Shown: in pieces, positions 47,040 to 59,800 of the stretch
Layout: each line of letters starts with the position of its first letter
Numbering within the stretch: the first letter of the stretch is position 1
Assembly (NCBI GenBank): GCA_963556195.1
Contig: CAUVYP010000244.1
Span: 3,472,001 to 3,536,000 of the forward strand
Length of the DNA: 64,000 bases
Source of the DNA: Sepiola atlantica
Taxonomy: Eukaryota > Mollusca > Cephalopoda > Sepiida > Sepiolidae
Reading direction: 5' to 3'
Program-made: the position numbers and the translations under genes
The notes under the pieces: model-generated
What the model was told of the DNA's origin: nothing
What the model saw: the letters and a program-made list of their open reading frames with translations, nothing else
Database searches by the model: none

Positions 47040-48899
47040 TTAGCGTGTTTTAAAGTTGATATCGCTTTTGTTTATAACTTCCACATTTATTCGAATTGTG
47101 CAACGAAACTTTGCAGACAGTCGCGGATAGGCCTTTACTACTGAAATACGAAGTTTCAGAAGTGCAGCTCTTGTACTGCCGGAGATATGTCGATACAAAC
47201 TGAATACGCAAAACATCAACAAAATTTAGCGCGTTTTAAAGTTGATATCGCTTTTGTTTATAACTTCCACATTTATTCGAATTGTGCAACGAAACTTTGC
47301 AGACAGTCGCGGATAGACGTTTTCTACTGAAGTACCAGGGTTAAGAAGTGCAGCTCTTGTACTGCCGGAGATATGGCGATACAAACGTAATACGCAAAAC
47401 ATCAATAAAATTTAGCGCGTTTTAAAGTTGATATCGCTTTTGGTTATAACTTCCACATTTATTAAAATTGTACAACGAAAATTTGAAGACAGTCTCGAAT
47501 AGGCCTTTTCTACTGAAGTACCAAGTTTCAGAAGTGCAGCTCTTGTACTGCCGGAGTTATGTCGATACAAACTGAATACGCAAAACATCAACAAAATTTA
47601 GCGCGTTTTTAAGTTGATATCGCTTTTGTTTATAACTTCCACATTTATTCGAATTGTGCAACGAAACTTTGCAGACAGTCTCGAATAGGCCTTTTCTACT
47701 GAAGTACTAAGTTTCAGAAGTGCAGCTCTAGTACTGCTGGAGATATGTCGATACAAACTGAATACGCAAAACATCAACAAAATTTAGCGGGTTTTAAAGT
47801 TGATATCGCTTTTGTTTATAACTTCCACATTTATTCGAATTGTGCAACGAAACTTTGCAGACAGTCTCGAATAGGCCTTTCCTAATGAGGTATTAAGTTT
47901 CAGAAGTGCAGCTCTTGTACTGCCGGAGATATGTCGATACAAACTGAATACGCAAAACATCAACAAAATTATGCGCGTTTCAAAGTTGATATCGCTTTTG
48001 TTTATAACTTCCACATTTATTCGAATTGTGCAACGAAACTTTGCAGACAGTCTCGAATAGGCCGTTTCTACTTAAGTAGTCAGTTTCAGAAGTGCAGCTC
48101 TTGTACTGCCGGAGATATGTCGATACAAACTGAATACGCAAAACATCAACAAAATTTAGCGCGTTTTAAAGTTGATATCGCTTTTGTTTATAACTTCCAC
48201 ATTTATTCGAATTGTGCAACGATACTTTGCAGACAGTCTCGAATAGGCCTTTTCTACTGGAGTACCAAGTTTCAGAAGTGCAGCTCTGGTACTGCCGGAG
48301 ATATGTCGATACAAACTGAATACGCAAAATATCAACAAAATTTAGCGCGTTTTAAAGTTGATATCGCTTTTGTTTATAACTTCCACATTTATTCGAATTG
48401 TGCAACGAAACTTTGCAGACAGTCGCGGAGACACATGTTCTACTGATATACCAAGTTTCAGAAGTGCAGCTCTTGTACTGCCGGAGTTATGTCGATACAA
48501 ACTGAATACGCAAAACATCAACAAAATTTAGCGCGTTTTAAAGTTGATATCGCTTTTGTTTATAACTTCCACATTTATTCGAATTGTGCAACGAAACTTT
48601 GCAGACAGTCGCGGAGACACATGTTCTACTGATATACCAAGTTTCAGAAGTGCAGCTCTTGTACTGCCGGAGTTATGTCGATACAAACTGAATACGCCAA
48701 ACATCAACAACATTTAGCGCGTTTTAAAGTTGATATCGCTTTTGTTTATAACTTCCACATTTATTCGAATTGTGCAACGAAACTTTGAAGACAGTCGCGG
48801 ATAGACCTTTTCTACTGAAGTACCAGGTTTATGAAGTACAGCTCTTGTACTGCCGAAGATATGTCGATACAAACTTAATACGCAAAACATCAACAAAAT
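47040..48899 (+). repeat. 10-mer HOR, copy 2 (1860 bp)
   Basis: The first eight units match 45180-46667 at 1860 bp offset. The ninth (48528) is instead a second copy of the CTACTGATATACC unit at 48342, and the tenth (48714) is a TTTGAAGACAGTCGCGGATAGACC unit like 44064. The copy therefore ends by switching onto the longer repeat that began at 44064. Private changes include TCAATAAAATTT near 47404 and CCTAATGAGG near 47881. Confidence 0.84.
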
Positions 48900-50200
48900 T
48901 TAGCGCGTTTTAAAGTTGATATCGCTTTTGTTTATAACTTCCACATTTATTCGAATTGTGCCACGAAACTTTGCAGACAACCGCGGAAACACATTTTCTA
49001 CTGAAGTACCAAGTTTCAGAAGTGCAGCTCTTGTACTGCCGGAGATATGTCGATACAAACTGAATACGCAAAACATCAACAAAATTTAGCGCGTTTTAAA
49101 GTTGATATCGCTTTTGTTTATAACTTCCACATTTATTCGAATTGTGCAACGAAACTTTGCAGACAACCGCGGAGACCCATTTTCTACTGAAGTACCAAGT
49201 TTCAGAAGTGCAGCTTTTGTACTGCCGGAGATATGTCGATACAAACTGAATACGCAAAACATCAACAAAATTTAGCGCGTTTTAAAGTTGATATCGCTTT
49301 TGTTTATAACTTCCACATTTATTCGAATTGTGCAACGAAACTTTGCAGACAACCGCGGAGACACATTTTCTACTGAAGTACCAAGTTTCAGAAGTACAGC
49401 TCTTGCACTGCCGGAGATATGTCGATACAAACTGAATACGCAAAACATCAACAAAATTTAGGGCGTTTTAAAGTTGATATCGCTTTGGTTTATAACTTCC
49501 ACATTTATTCGAATTGTGCAACGAAACTTTGCAGACAACCGCGGAGACACATTTTCTACTGAAGTACCAAGTTTCAGAAGTACAGCTCTTGCACTGCCGG
49601 AGATATGTCGATACAAACTGAATACGCAAAACATCAACAGAATTTAGCGTATTTAAAGTTGATATCGCTTTTGTTTATAACTTCCACATTTATTCGAATT
49701 GTGCAACGAAACTTTGCAGACAGTCGCGGATAGGCCTTTACTACTGAAATACGAAGTTTAAGAAGTGCAGCTCTTGTACTGCCGGATATATGTCGATACA
49801 AACTGAATACGCAAAACATCAACAAAATTTAGCGCGTTTTAAAGTTGATATCGCTTTTGTTTATAACTTCCACATTTATTCGAATTGTGCAACGAAACTT
49901 TGCAGACAGTCGCGGATAGACGTTTTCTACTGAAGTACCAGGGTTAAGAAGTGCAGCTCTTGTACTGCCGGAGATATGGCGATACAAACGTAATACGCAA
50001 AACATCAACAAAATTTAGCGCGTTTTAAAGTTGATATCGCTTTTGGTTATAACTTCCACATTTATTAAAATTGTGCAACGAAAATTTGCAGACAGTCTCG
50101 AATAGGCCTTTACTACTGGAGTACCAAGTTTCAGAAGTGCAGCTCTTGTACTGCCGGAGTTATGTCGATACAAACTGAATACGCAAAACATCAACAAAAT
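48714..50200 (+). repeat. Second copy of the 44064-45737 block, one monomer shorter
   Basis: Units 48714, 48900, 49086, 49272, 49458, 49644, 49829 and 50015 correspond to 44064, 44250, 44622, 44808, 44994, 45180, 45366 and 45552. The counterpart of 44436 (GAATTCTGCCACG, TTTGCGGACAG) is missing. The unit 49644-49828 is 185 bp because GTGTTTTAAAG has become GTATTTAAAG. Confidence 0.83.
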
Positions 50201-50386
50201 TTAGCGCGTTTTTAAGTTGATATCGCTTTTGTTTATAACTTCCACATTTATTCGAATTGTGCAACGAAACTTTGCAGACAGTCTTGAATAGGCCTTTTCT
50301 ACTGAAGTACCAAGTTTCAGAAGTGCAGCTCTTGTATAGCCGGAGATATGTCGATATAAACTGAATACGCAAAACATAAACGAAAT

Positions 50387-51688
50387 TTAGCGCGTTTTAA
50401 AGTTGATATCGCTTTTGTTTACAACTTCCACATTTATTCGAATTGTGCAACGAAACTTTGCAGACAGTCTTGAATAGGCCTTTTCTACTGAGGTACCAAG
50501 TTTCAGAAGTGCAGCTCTTGTATAGCCGGAGATATGTCGATACAAACTGAATACGCAAAACATCAACAAAATTTAGCGCGTTTTAAAGTTGATATCGCTT
50601 TTGTTTATAACTTCCACATTTATTCGAATTGTGCAACGAAACTTTGCAGACAGTCGCGGATAGACCTTTTCTACTGAAGTACCAGGTTTAAAAAGTGCAG
50701 CTCTTGTACTGCCGGAGATATGTCGATACAAACGTAATACGCAAAACATCAACAAAATTTAGCGCGTTTTAAAGTTGATATCGCTTTTGTTTATAACTTC
50801 CACATTTATTCGAATTGTGCCACGAAACTTTGCAGACAACCGCGGAGACACATTTTCTAATGAAGTACCAAGTTTCAGAAGTGCAGCTCTTGTACTGCCG
50901 AAGATATGTCGATACAAACTTAATACGCAAAACATCAACAAAATTTAGCGCGTTTTAAAGTTGATATCGCTTTTGTTTATAACTTCCACATTTATTCGAA
51001 TTGTGCCACGAAACTTTGCAGACAGTCGCGGATAGGCCTTTTCTACTGAAGTAACAAGTTTCAGAAGTGCAGCTCTTGTACTGCCGGAAGTATGTCGATA
51101 CAAACTGAATACGCAAAACATCAACAAAATTTTGCGCGTTTTAAAGTTGATATCGCTTTTGTTTATAACTTCCACATTTATTCGAATTGTGCAACGAAAC
51201 TTTGCAGACAACCGCGGAGACCCATTTTCTACTGAAATACGAAGGTTCAGAAGTGCAGCTTTTGTACTGCCGGAGATATGTCGATACAAACTGAATACGC
51301 AAAACATCAACAAAATTTAGCGCGTTTTAAAGTTGATATCGCTTTTGTTTATAACTTCCACATTTATTCGAATTGTGCAACGAAACTTTGCAGACAACCG
51401 CGGAGACACATTTTCTACTTAAGTACTAAGTTTCAGAAGTACAGCTCTTGTACTGCCGGAGATATGTCGATACAAACTGAATACGCAAAACATCACCAAA
51501 ATTTAGCGCGTTTAAAAGTTGATATCGCTTTGGTTTATAGCTTCCACATTTATTCGAATTGTGCAACGAAACTTTGCAGACAACCGCGGAGACACATTTT
51601 CTACTGAAGTACCAAGTTTCAGAAGTACAGCTCTTGCACTGCCGGAGATATGTCGATACAAACTGAATACGCAAAACATCAACAAAAT
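50387..51688 (+). repeat. Seven-monomer transition segment into Zone IV
   Basis: These units mix Zone III features (TTGTATAGCCGG near 50519, TCTTGAATAGG near 50467) with Zone II-like units (50573, 50759, 50945). The unit 51131 begins with TTTTGCGCG, losing the TAA of the minus-strand frame, so that the frame reads through to 122 codons; I treat this as satellite drift. The order does not match any other block in the window. Confidence 0.65.
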
Positions 51689-54600
51689 TTAGCGCGTTTG
51701 AAAGTTGATATCGCTTTTGTTTATAACTTCCACATTTATTCGAATTGTGCCACGAAACTTTGCAGACAGTCGCGGATAGGCCTTTACTACCGAAATACGA
51801 AGTTTAAGAAGTGCAGCTCTTGTACTGCCGGAGATATGTCGATACAAACTGAATACGCAAAACACTAACAAAATTTAGCGCGTTTTAAAGTTGATATCGC
51901 TTTTGTTTATAACTTCCACATTTATTCGAATTGTGCAACGAAACTTTGCAGACAGTCGCGGATAGACCTTTTCTACTAAAGTACCAGGTTTACGAAGTGC
52001 AGCTCTTGTACTGCCGGAGATATGTCGATACAAACGTAATACGCAAAACATCAACAAAATTTAGCGCGTTTTAAAGTTGATATCGCTTTTGTTTATAACT
52101 TCCACATTTATTCGAATTGTGCAACGAAACTTTGCAGACAACCGCGGAGACTCATTTTCTACTGAAGTACCAAGTTTCAGAAGTACAGCTCTTGCACTGC
52201 CGGAGATATGTCGATACAAACTGAATACGCAAAACATCAACAAAATTTAGCGCGTTTTAAAGTTGATATCGCTTTTGTTTATAACTTCCACATTTATTCT
52301 AATTGTGCCACGAAACTTTGCAGACAGTCGCGGATAGGCCTTTACTACTGAAATACGAAGTTTCAGAAGTGCAGGTCTTGTACTGCCGGAGATATGTCGA
52401 TACAAACTGAATACGACAAAACATAAACAAAATTTTGCGCGTTTTAAAGTTGATATCGCTTTTGTTTATAACTTCCACATTTATTCGAATTGTGCAACGA
52501 AACTTTGCAGACAGTCGCGGATAGGCCTTTTTCTACTAGAGTACCAAGTTTCAGACGTGCAGCTCTTGTACTGCCGAAGATATGTCGATACAAACTGAAT
52601 ACGCAAAACATCAACAAAATTTAGCGCGTTTTAAAGTTGATATCGCTTTTGTTTATAACTTCCATATTTATTCGAATTGTGCAACGAAACTTTGCAGACA
52701 GTCGCGGATAAACCTTTTCTACTGAAGTACCAAGTTTCAGAAGTACAGCTTTTGCACTCCCGGAGATATGTCGATACAAACTGAATACGTAAAATATCAA
52801 CAAAATTTAGCGCGTTTTAAAGTTGATATCGCTTTTGTTTATAACTTCCATATTTATTCGAATTGTGCCACGAAACTTTGCAGACAGTCGCGAATAAGCC
52901 TTTTCTACTGAAGTACCAAGTTTCAGAAGTGCAGCTCTTGTACTGCCGGAGATATGTCGATACAAACTGAATACGCAAAACATCAACAAAATTTAGCGCG
53001 TTTTAAAGTTGATATCGCTTTTGTTTATAACTTCCACATTTATTCGAATTGTGCAACGAAACTTTGCAGACAACCGCGGAGACACATTTTCTACTGAGGT
53101 ATGAAGTTTTAGAAGTGCAGCTCTTGTACTGCCGGAGATATGTCGATACAAACTTAATACGCAAAACATCAACAAAATTTAGCGCGTTTTAAAGTTGATA
53201 TCGTTTTTGTTTATAACTTCCACATTTATTCGAATTGTGCTACGAAACTTTGCAGACAGTCGCGGATAGACCTTTTCTACTGAAGTACCAGGTTTCAGAA
53301 GTGCAGCTCTTGTACTGCCGGGGATATGTCGATACAACCTTAATACGCAAAACATCAACAAAATTTTGCGCGTTTTAAAGTTGATATCGCTTTTGTTTAT
53401 AACTTCCACATTTTTTCGAATTGTGCAACGAAACTTTGCAGACAACTGCGGAGACACATTTTCTACTGAAGTACCAAGTTTCAGAAGTGCAGCTCTTGTA
53501 CTGCCGGAGATATGTCGATACAAACTGAATACGCAAAACATCAACAAAATTTAGCGCGTTTTAAAGTTGATATCGCTTTTGTTTATAACTTCCACATTTA
53601 TTCGAATTGTGCAACGAAACTTTGCAGACAACCGCGGAGACACATTACCTAGTAAAGTACCAAGTTTCAAAAGTGCAGCTCTTGTACTGCCGGAGATATG
53701 TCGATACAAACTGAATACGCATAACATCAGCAAAATTTAGCGCGTTTTAAAGTTGAAATCGCTTTTGTTTATAACTTCCACATTTATTCGAATTGTGCAA
53801 CGAAACTTTGCAGACAACCGCGGAGACACATTTTCTACTGAAGTACCAAGTTTCAGAAGTGCAGCTCTTGTACTGCCGGAGATATGTCGATACAAACTTA
53901 ATACGCAAAACATCAACAAAATTTAGCGCGTTTTAAAGTTGATATCGCTTTTGTTTATAACCTCCACATTTATTCGAATTGTGCAACGAAACTTTGCAGA
54001 CAACCGCGGAGACACATTTTCTACGGAAGTAGAAAGTTTCAGAAGTGCAGCTCTTGTACTGCCGGAGATATGTCGATACAAACTGAATACGCAAAACATC
54101 AACAAAATTTAGGGCGTTTTAAAGTTGATATCGCTTTTGTTTATAACTTTCACATTTATTCGAATTGTGCCACGAAACTTTGCAGACAGTCGCGGATAGG
54201 CCTTTACTACTGGAATACGAATTTTAAGAAGTGCAGCTCTTTTACTGCCGGAGATATGTCGATACAAACTGAATACGCAAAACATCAACAAAATTTAGCG
54301 CGTTTTAAAGTTGATATCGCCTTAGTTTATAACTTCCATATTTATTCGAATTGTGCAACGAAATTTTGCAGACAGTCGCGGAGACACATTTTCCACTGAA
54401 GTATGAAGTTTCAGAAGTGCAGCTCTTGTACTGCCGAAGATATGTCGATACAAACTGAATACGCAAAACATCAACAAAATTTAGCGCGTTTTAAAGTTGA
54501 TATCGTTGTTGTTTATAACTTCGACATTTATTCGAATTGTGCAACGAAACTTTGAAGACAGTCGCGGATAGACCTTTTCTACTCAAGTACCAGGTTTAAG

Positions 54601-56897
54601 AAGTGCAGCTCTTGTACTGCCGAAGATATGTCGATACAAACTGAATACGCAAAACATCAACAAAATTTAGCGCGTTTTAAAGTTGATATCGCTTTTGTTT
54701 ATAACTTCCACATTTATTCGAATTGTGCCACGAAACTTTGCAGACAACCGCGGAGACACATTTCCTACTGAAGTAGAAAGTTTCAGAAGTACAGCTCTTG
54801 CACTGCCGGAGATATGTCGATACAAACTGAATACGCAAAACATCAACAAAATTTAGCGCGTTTTAAAGTTAATATCGTATTTGTTTATAACTTCCACATT
54901 TATTCGAATTCTGCCACGAAACTTTGCAGACAGTCGCGCATAGGCCTTTTCTACTGAAATACCAAGTTTCAGAAGTGCAGCTCTTGTACTGCCGGAGATA
55001 TGTCGATACAAACTGAATACGCAAAACATCAACAAAATTTAGCGCGTTTTAAAGTTGATATCGCTTTTGTTTATAACTTCCACATTTATTCGAATTGTGC
55101 AACGAAACTTTGCAGACAACCGCGGTGACCCATTTTCTACTGAAGTACCAAGTTTCAGAAGTACAGCTCTTGCACTGCCGGAGATATGTCGATACAAACT
55201 GAATACGCAAAACATCAACAAAATTTAGCGTGTTTTAAAGTTGATATCGCTTTTGTTTATAACTTCCACATTTATTCGAATTGTGCCACGAAACTTTGCA
55301 GACAGTCGCGGATAGGTCTTTACTACTTAAATACGAAGTTTCAGAAGTGCAGCTCTGGTACTGCCGGAGATATGTCGATACAAACTGAATACGCAAAACA
55401 TCAACAAAATTTAGCGCGTTTTAAAGTTGATATCGCTTTTGTTTATAACTTCCACATTTATTCGAATTGTGCAACGAAACTTTGCAGACAGTCGCGGATA
55501 AGCCTTTTCTACTAGAGTACCAGGTTTCAGACGTGCAGCTCTTGTACTGCCGGAGATATGTCGATACAAACTGAATACGCAAAACATCAACAAAATTTAG
55601 CGCGTTTTAAAGTTGAAACCGCTTTTGTTTATAACTTCCACATTTATTCGAATTGTGCAACGAAACTTTGCAGACAACCGCGGACACAAATTATCTACTG
55701 AAGTACCAAGTTTCAAAAGTGCAGCTCTTGTACTGCCGGAGATATGTCGATACAAACTGAATACGCATAACATCAGCAAAATTTAGCGCGTTTTAAAGTT
55801 GAAACCGCTTTTGTTTATAACTTCCACATTTATTCGAATTGTGCAACGAAACTTTGCAGACAACCGCGGAGACACATTTTCTACTGAAGTAGAAAGTTTC
55901 GGAAGTGCAGCTCTTGTACTGCCGGAGATATGTCGATACAAACTGAATACGCAAAACATCAACAAAATTAAGCGCGTTTGAAAGTTGATATCGCTTTTGT
56001 TTATAACTTCCACATTTATTCGAATTGTGCAACGAAACTTTGCAGGCAGTATCGGATAGACATTTACTACTGAAGTACCAGGTTTCAGAAGTGCAGCTCT
56101 GGTACTGCCGGAGATATGTCGATACAACCTTAATACGTAAAACATCAACAAAATTTAGCGTTTTTTAAAGTTGATATCGCTTTTGTTTATAACTTCCACA
56201 TTTATTCGAATTGTGCAACGAAACTTTGCAGACAACCGCGGAGACACATTTTCTACTGAAGTATGAAGTTTCAGAAGTGCAGCTCTTGTACTGCCGGAGA
56301 TATGTCGATACAAACTGAATACGCAAAACATCAACAAAATTTAGCGCGTTTTAAAGTTGATATCGTTGTCGTTTATAACTTCCACATTTATTCGAATTGT
56401 GCAACGAAACTTTGCAGACAGTCGCGGATAGACCTTTTCTACTGAAGTACCAGGTTTCAGAAGTGCAGCTGTTGTACTGCCGGAGATATGTCGATACAAC
56501 CTTAATACGCAAAACATCAACAAAATTTAGCGCGTTTGAAAGTTGATATCGCTTTTGTTTATAACTTCCACATTTATTCTAATTGTGCAGCGAAACTTTG
56601 CAGACAACCGCGGAGACACATTTTCTACTGAAGTACCAAGTTTCAGAAGTGCAGCTCTTGTACTGCCGGAGATATGTCGATACAAACTGAATACGCAAAA
56701 CATCAACAAAATTTTGCGCGTTTTAAAGTTGATATCGCTTTTGTTTATAACTTCCACATTTATTCGAATTGTGCAACGAAACTTTGCAGACAACCCGGAG
56801 ACACATTTTCTACTGAAGTACCAAGTTTCAGAAGTGCAGCTCTTGTACTGCCGGAGATATGTCGATACAAACTGAATACGCAAAACATCAACAAAAT
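51689..56897 (+). repeat. 28-mer HOR, copy 1 (5209 bp)
   Basis: This begins at a unit with CTACCGAAATACG and AACACTAACAAAATTT, and shares that and many rare variants with 56898-62479: CATTTATTCTAATTG, AATACGACAAAAC, TTCCATATTTATTCG, ACACATTACCTAGTAAAG, TTTACAAATT-like cassettes, GCAGGCAGTATCGG, GATATCGTTGTCG and ACAACCCGGAG. Offsets to copy 2 step through 5209, 5023, 5024, 5210 and 5582 bp, each step being one or more whole monomers plus an occasional base. Net length is 28 units plus one base. Confidence 0.83.
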
Positions 56898-59800
56898 TTA
56901 GCGCGTTTTAAAGTTGATATCGCTTTGGTTTATAACTTCCACATTTATTCGAATTGTGCCACGAAACTTTGCAGACAGTCGCGGATAGGCCTTTACTACC
57001 GAAATACGAAGTTTAAGAAGTGCAGCTCTTGTACTGCCGGAGATATGTCGATACAAACTGAATACGCAAAACACTAACAAAATTTAGCGCGTTTTAAAGT
57101 TGATATCGCTTTTGTTTATAACTTCCACATTTATTCGAATTGTGCAACGAAACTTTGCAGACAACCGCGGAGACTCATTTTCTACTGAAGTACCAAGTTT
57201 CAGTAGTACAGCTCTTGCACTGCAGGAGATATGTCGATACAAACTGAATACGCAAAACATCAACAAAATTTAGCGCGTTTTAAAGTTGATATCGCTTTTG
57301 TTTATAACTTCCACATTTATTCTAATTGTGCCACGAAACTTTGCAGACAGTCGCGGATAGGCCTTTACTACTGAAATACGAAGTTTCAGAAGTGCAGGGC
57401 TTTGTACTGCCGGAGATATGTCGATACAAACTGAATACGACAAAACATAAACAAAATTTTGCGCGTTTTAAAGTTGATATCGCTTTTGTTTATAACTTCC
57501 ACATTTATTCGAATTGTGCAACGAAAGTTTGCAGACAGTCGCGGATAGGCCTTTTTCTACTAGAGTACCAAGTTTCAGACGTGCAGCTCTTGTACTGCCG
57601 AAGATATGTCGATACAAACTGAATACGCAAAACATCAACAAAATTTAGCGCGTTTTAAAGTTGATATCGCTTTTGTTTATAACTTCCATATTTATTCGAA
57701 TTGTGCAACGAAACTTTGCAGACAGTCGCGGATAAACCTTTTCTACTGAAGTACCAAGTTTCAGAAGTACAGCTTTTGCACTCCCGGAGATATGTCGATA
57801 CAAACTGAATACGTAAAATATCAACAAAATTTAGCGCGTTTTAAAGTTGATATCGCTTTTGTTTATAACTTCCATATTTATTCGAATTGTGCCACGAAAC
57901 TTTGCAGACAGTCGCGAATAGGCCTTTTCTACTGAAGTACCAAGTTTCAGAAGTGCAGCTCTTGTACTGCCGGAGATATGTCGATACAAACTGAATACGC
58001 AAAACATCAACAAAATTTAGCGCGTTTTAAAGTTGATATCGCTTTTGTTTATAACTTCCACATTTATTCGAATTGTGCAACGAAACTTTGCAGGCAGTAT
58101 CGGATAGACATTTACTACTGAAGTACCAGGTTTCAGAAGTGCAGCTCTGGTACTGCCGGAGATATGTCGATACAACCTAAATACGCAAAACATCAACAAA
58201 ATTTAGCGTTTTTTAAAGTTGATATCGGTTTTGTTTATAACTTCCACATTTATTCGAATTGTGCAACGAAACTTTGCAGACAACCGCGGAGACACATTTT
58301 CTACTGAGGTATGAAGTTTTAGAAGTGCAGCTCTTGTACTGCCGGAGATATGTCGATACAAACTTAATACGCAAAACATCAACAAAATTTAGCGCGTTTT
58401 AAAGTTGATATCGTTTTTGTTTATAACTTCCACATTTATTCGAATTGTGCAACGAAACTTTGCAGACAGTCGCGGATAGACCTTTTGTACTGAAGTACCA
58501 GGTTTCAGAAGTGCAGCTCTTGTACTGCCGGAGATATGTCGATACAACCTTAATACGCAAAACATTAACAAAATTTTGCGCGTTTTAAAGTTGATATCGC
58601 TTTTGTTTATAACTTCCACATTTATTCGAATTGTGCAACGAAACTTTGCAGACAACTGCGGAGACACATTTTCTACTGAAGTACCAAGTTTCAGAAGTGC
58701 AGCTCTTGTACTGCCGGAGATATGTCGATACAAACTGAATACGCAAAACATCAACAAAATTTAGCGCGTTTTAAAGTTGATATCGCTTTTGTTTATAACT
58801 TCCACATTTATTCGAATTGTGCAACGAAACTTTGCAGACAACCGCGGAGACACATTACCTAGTAAAGTACCAAGTTTCAAAAGTGCAGCTCTTGTACTGC
58901 CGGATATATGTCGATACAAACTGAATACGCATAACATCAGCAAAATTTAGCGCGTTTTAAAGTTGAAATCGCTTTTGTTTATAACTTCCACATTTATTCG
59001 AATTGTGCAACGAAACTTTGCAGACAACCGCGGAGACACATTTTCTACTGAAGTACCAAGTTTCAGAAGTGCAGCTCTTGTACTGCCGGAGATATGTCGA
59101 TACAAACTTAATACGCAAAACATCAACAAAATTTAGCGCGTTTTAAAGTTGATATCGCTTTTGTTTATAACCTCAACATTTATTCGAATTGTGCAACGAA
59201 ACTTTGCAGACAACCGCGGAGACACATTTTCTACGGAGGTAGAAAGTTTCAGAAGTGCAGCTCTTGTACTGCCGGAGATATGTCGATACAAACTGAATAC
59301 GCTAAACATCAACAAAATTTAGGGCGTTTTAAAGTTGATATCGCTTTTGTTTATAACTTTCACATTTATTCGAATTGTGCCACGAAACTTTGCAGACAGT
59401 CGCGGATATGCCTTTACTACTGGAATACGAATTTTAAGAAGTGCAGCTCATGTACTGCCGGAGATATGTCGATACAAACTGAATACGCAAAACATCAACA
59501 AAATTTAGCGCGTTTTAAAGTTGATATCGCCTTAGTTTATAACTTCCATATTTATTCGAATTGTGCAACGAAATTTTGCAGACAGTCGCGGATAGGCCTT
59601 TTCTACTGAAGTACCATGTTTCAGAAGTGCAGCTCTTGTACTGCCGGAGATATGTCGATACAAACTGAATACGCAAAACATCAACAAAATTTAGCGCGTT
59701 TTAAAGTTGATATCGCTTTGGTTTATAACTTCCACATTTATTCGAATTGTGCAACGAAACTTTGCAGGCAGTATCGGATAGACATTTACTACTGAAGTAC

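Larger units (their letters stand above)
43320..50386 (+). repeat. Zone III: 10-mer (1860 bp) HOR region
   Basis: The dominant repeat spacing here is 1860 bp (10 units). Characteristic units are CTACTGATATACC with CCGGAGTTATG (43692, 46482, 48342, 48528), ACGATACTTTGC with CTACTGGAGTACC (43506, 46296, 48156), CTACTGAAATACG (45180, 47040, 49644) and CCAGGGTTAAGAAG with ATATGGCGATAC (45366, 47226, 49829). A second, longer relationship links 44064-45737 to 48714-50200, offset 4650 then 4464 bp because the unit 44436 is missing in the second copy. Confidence 0.85.
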
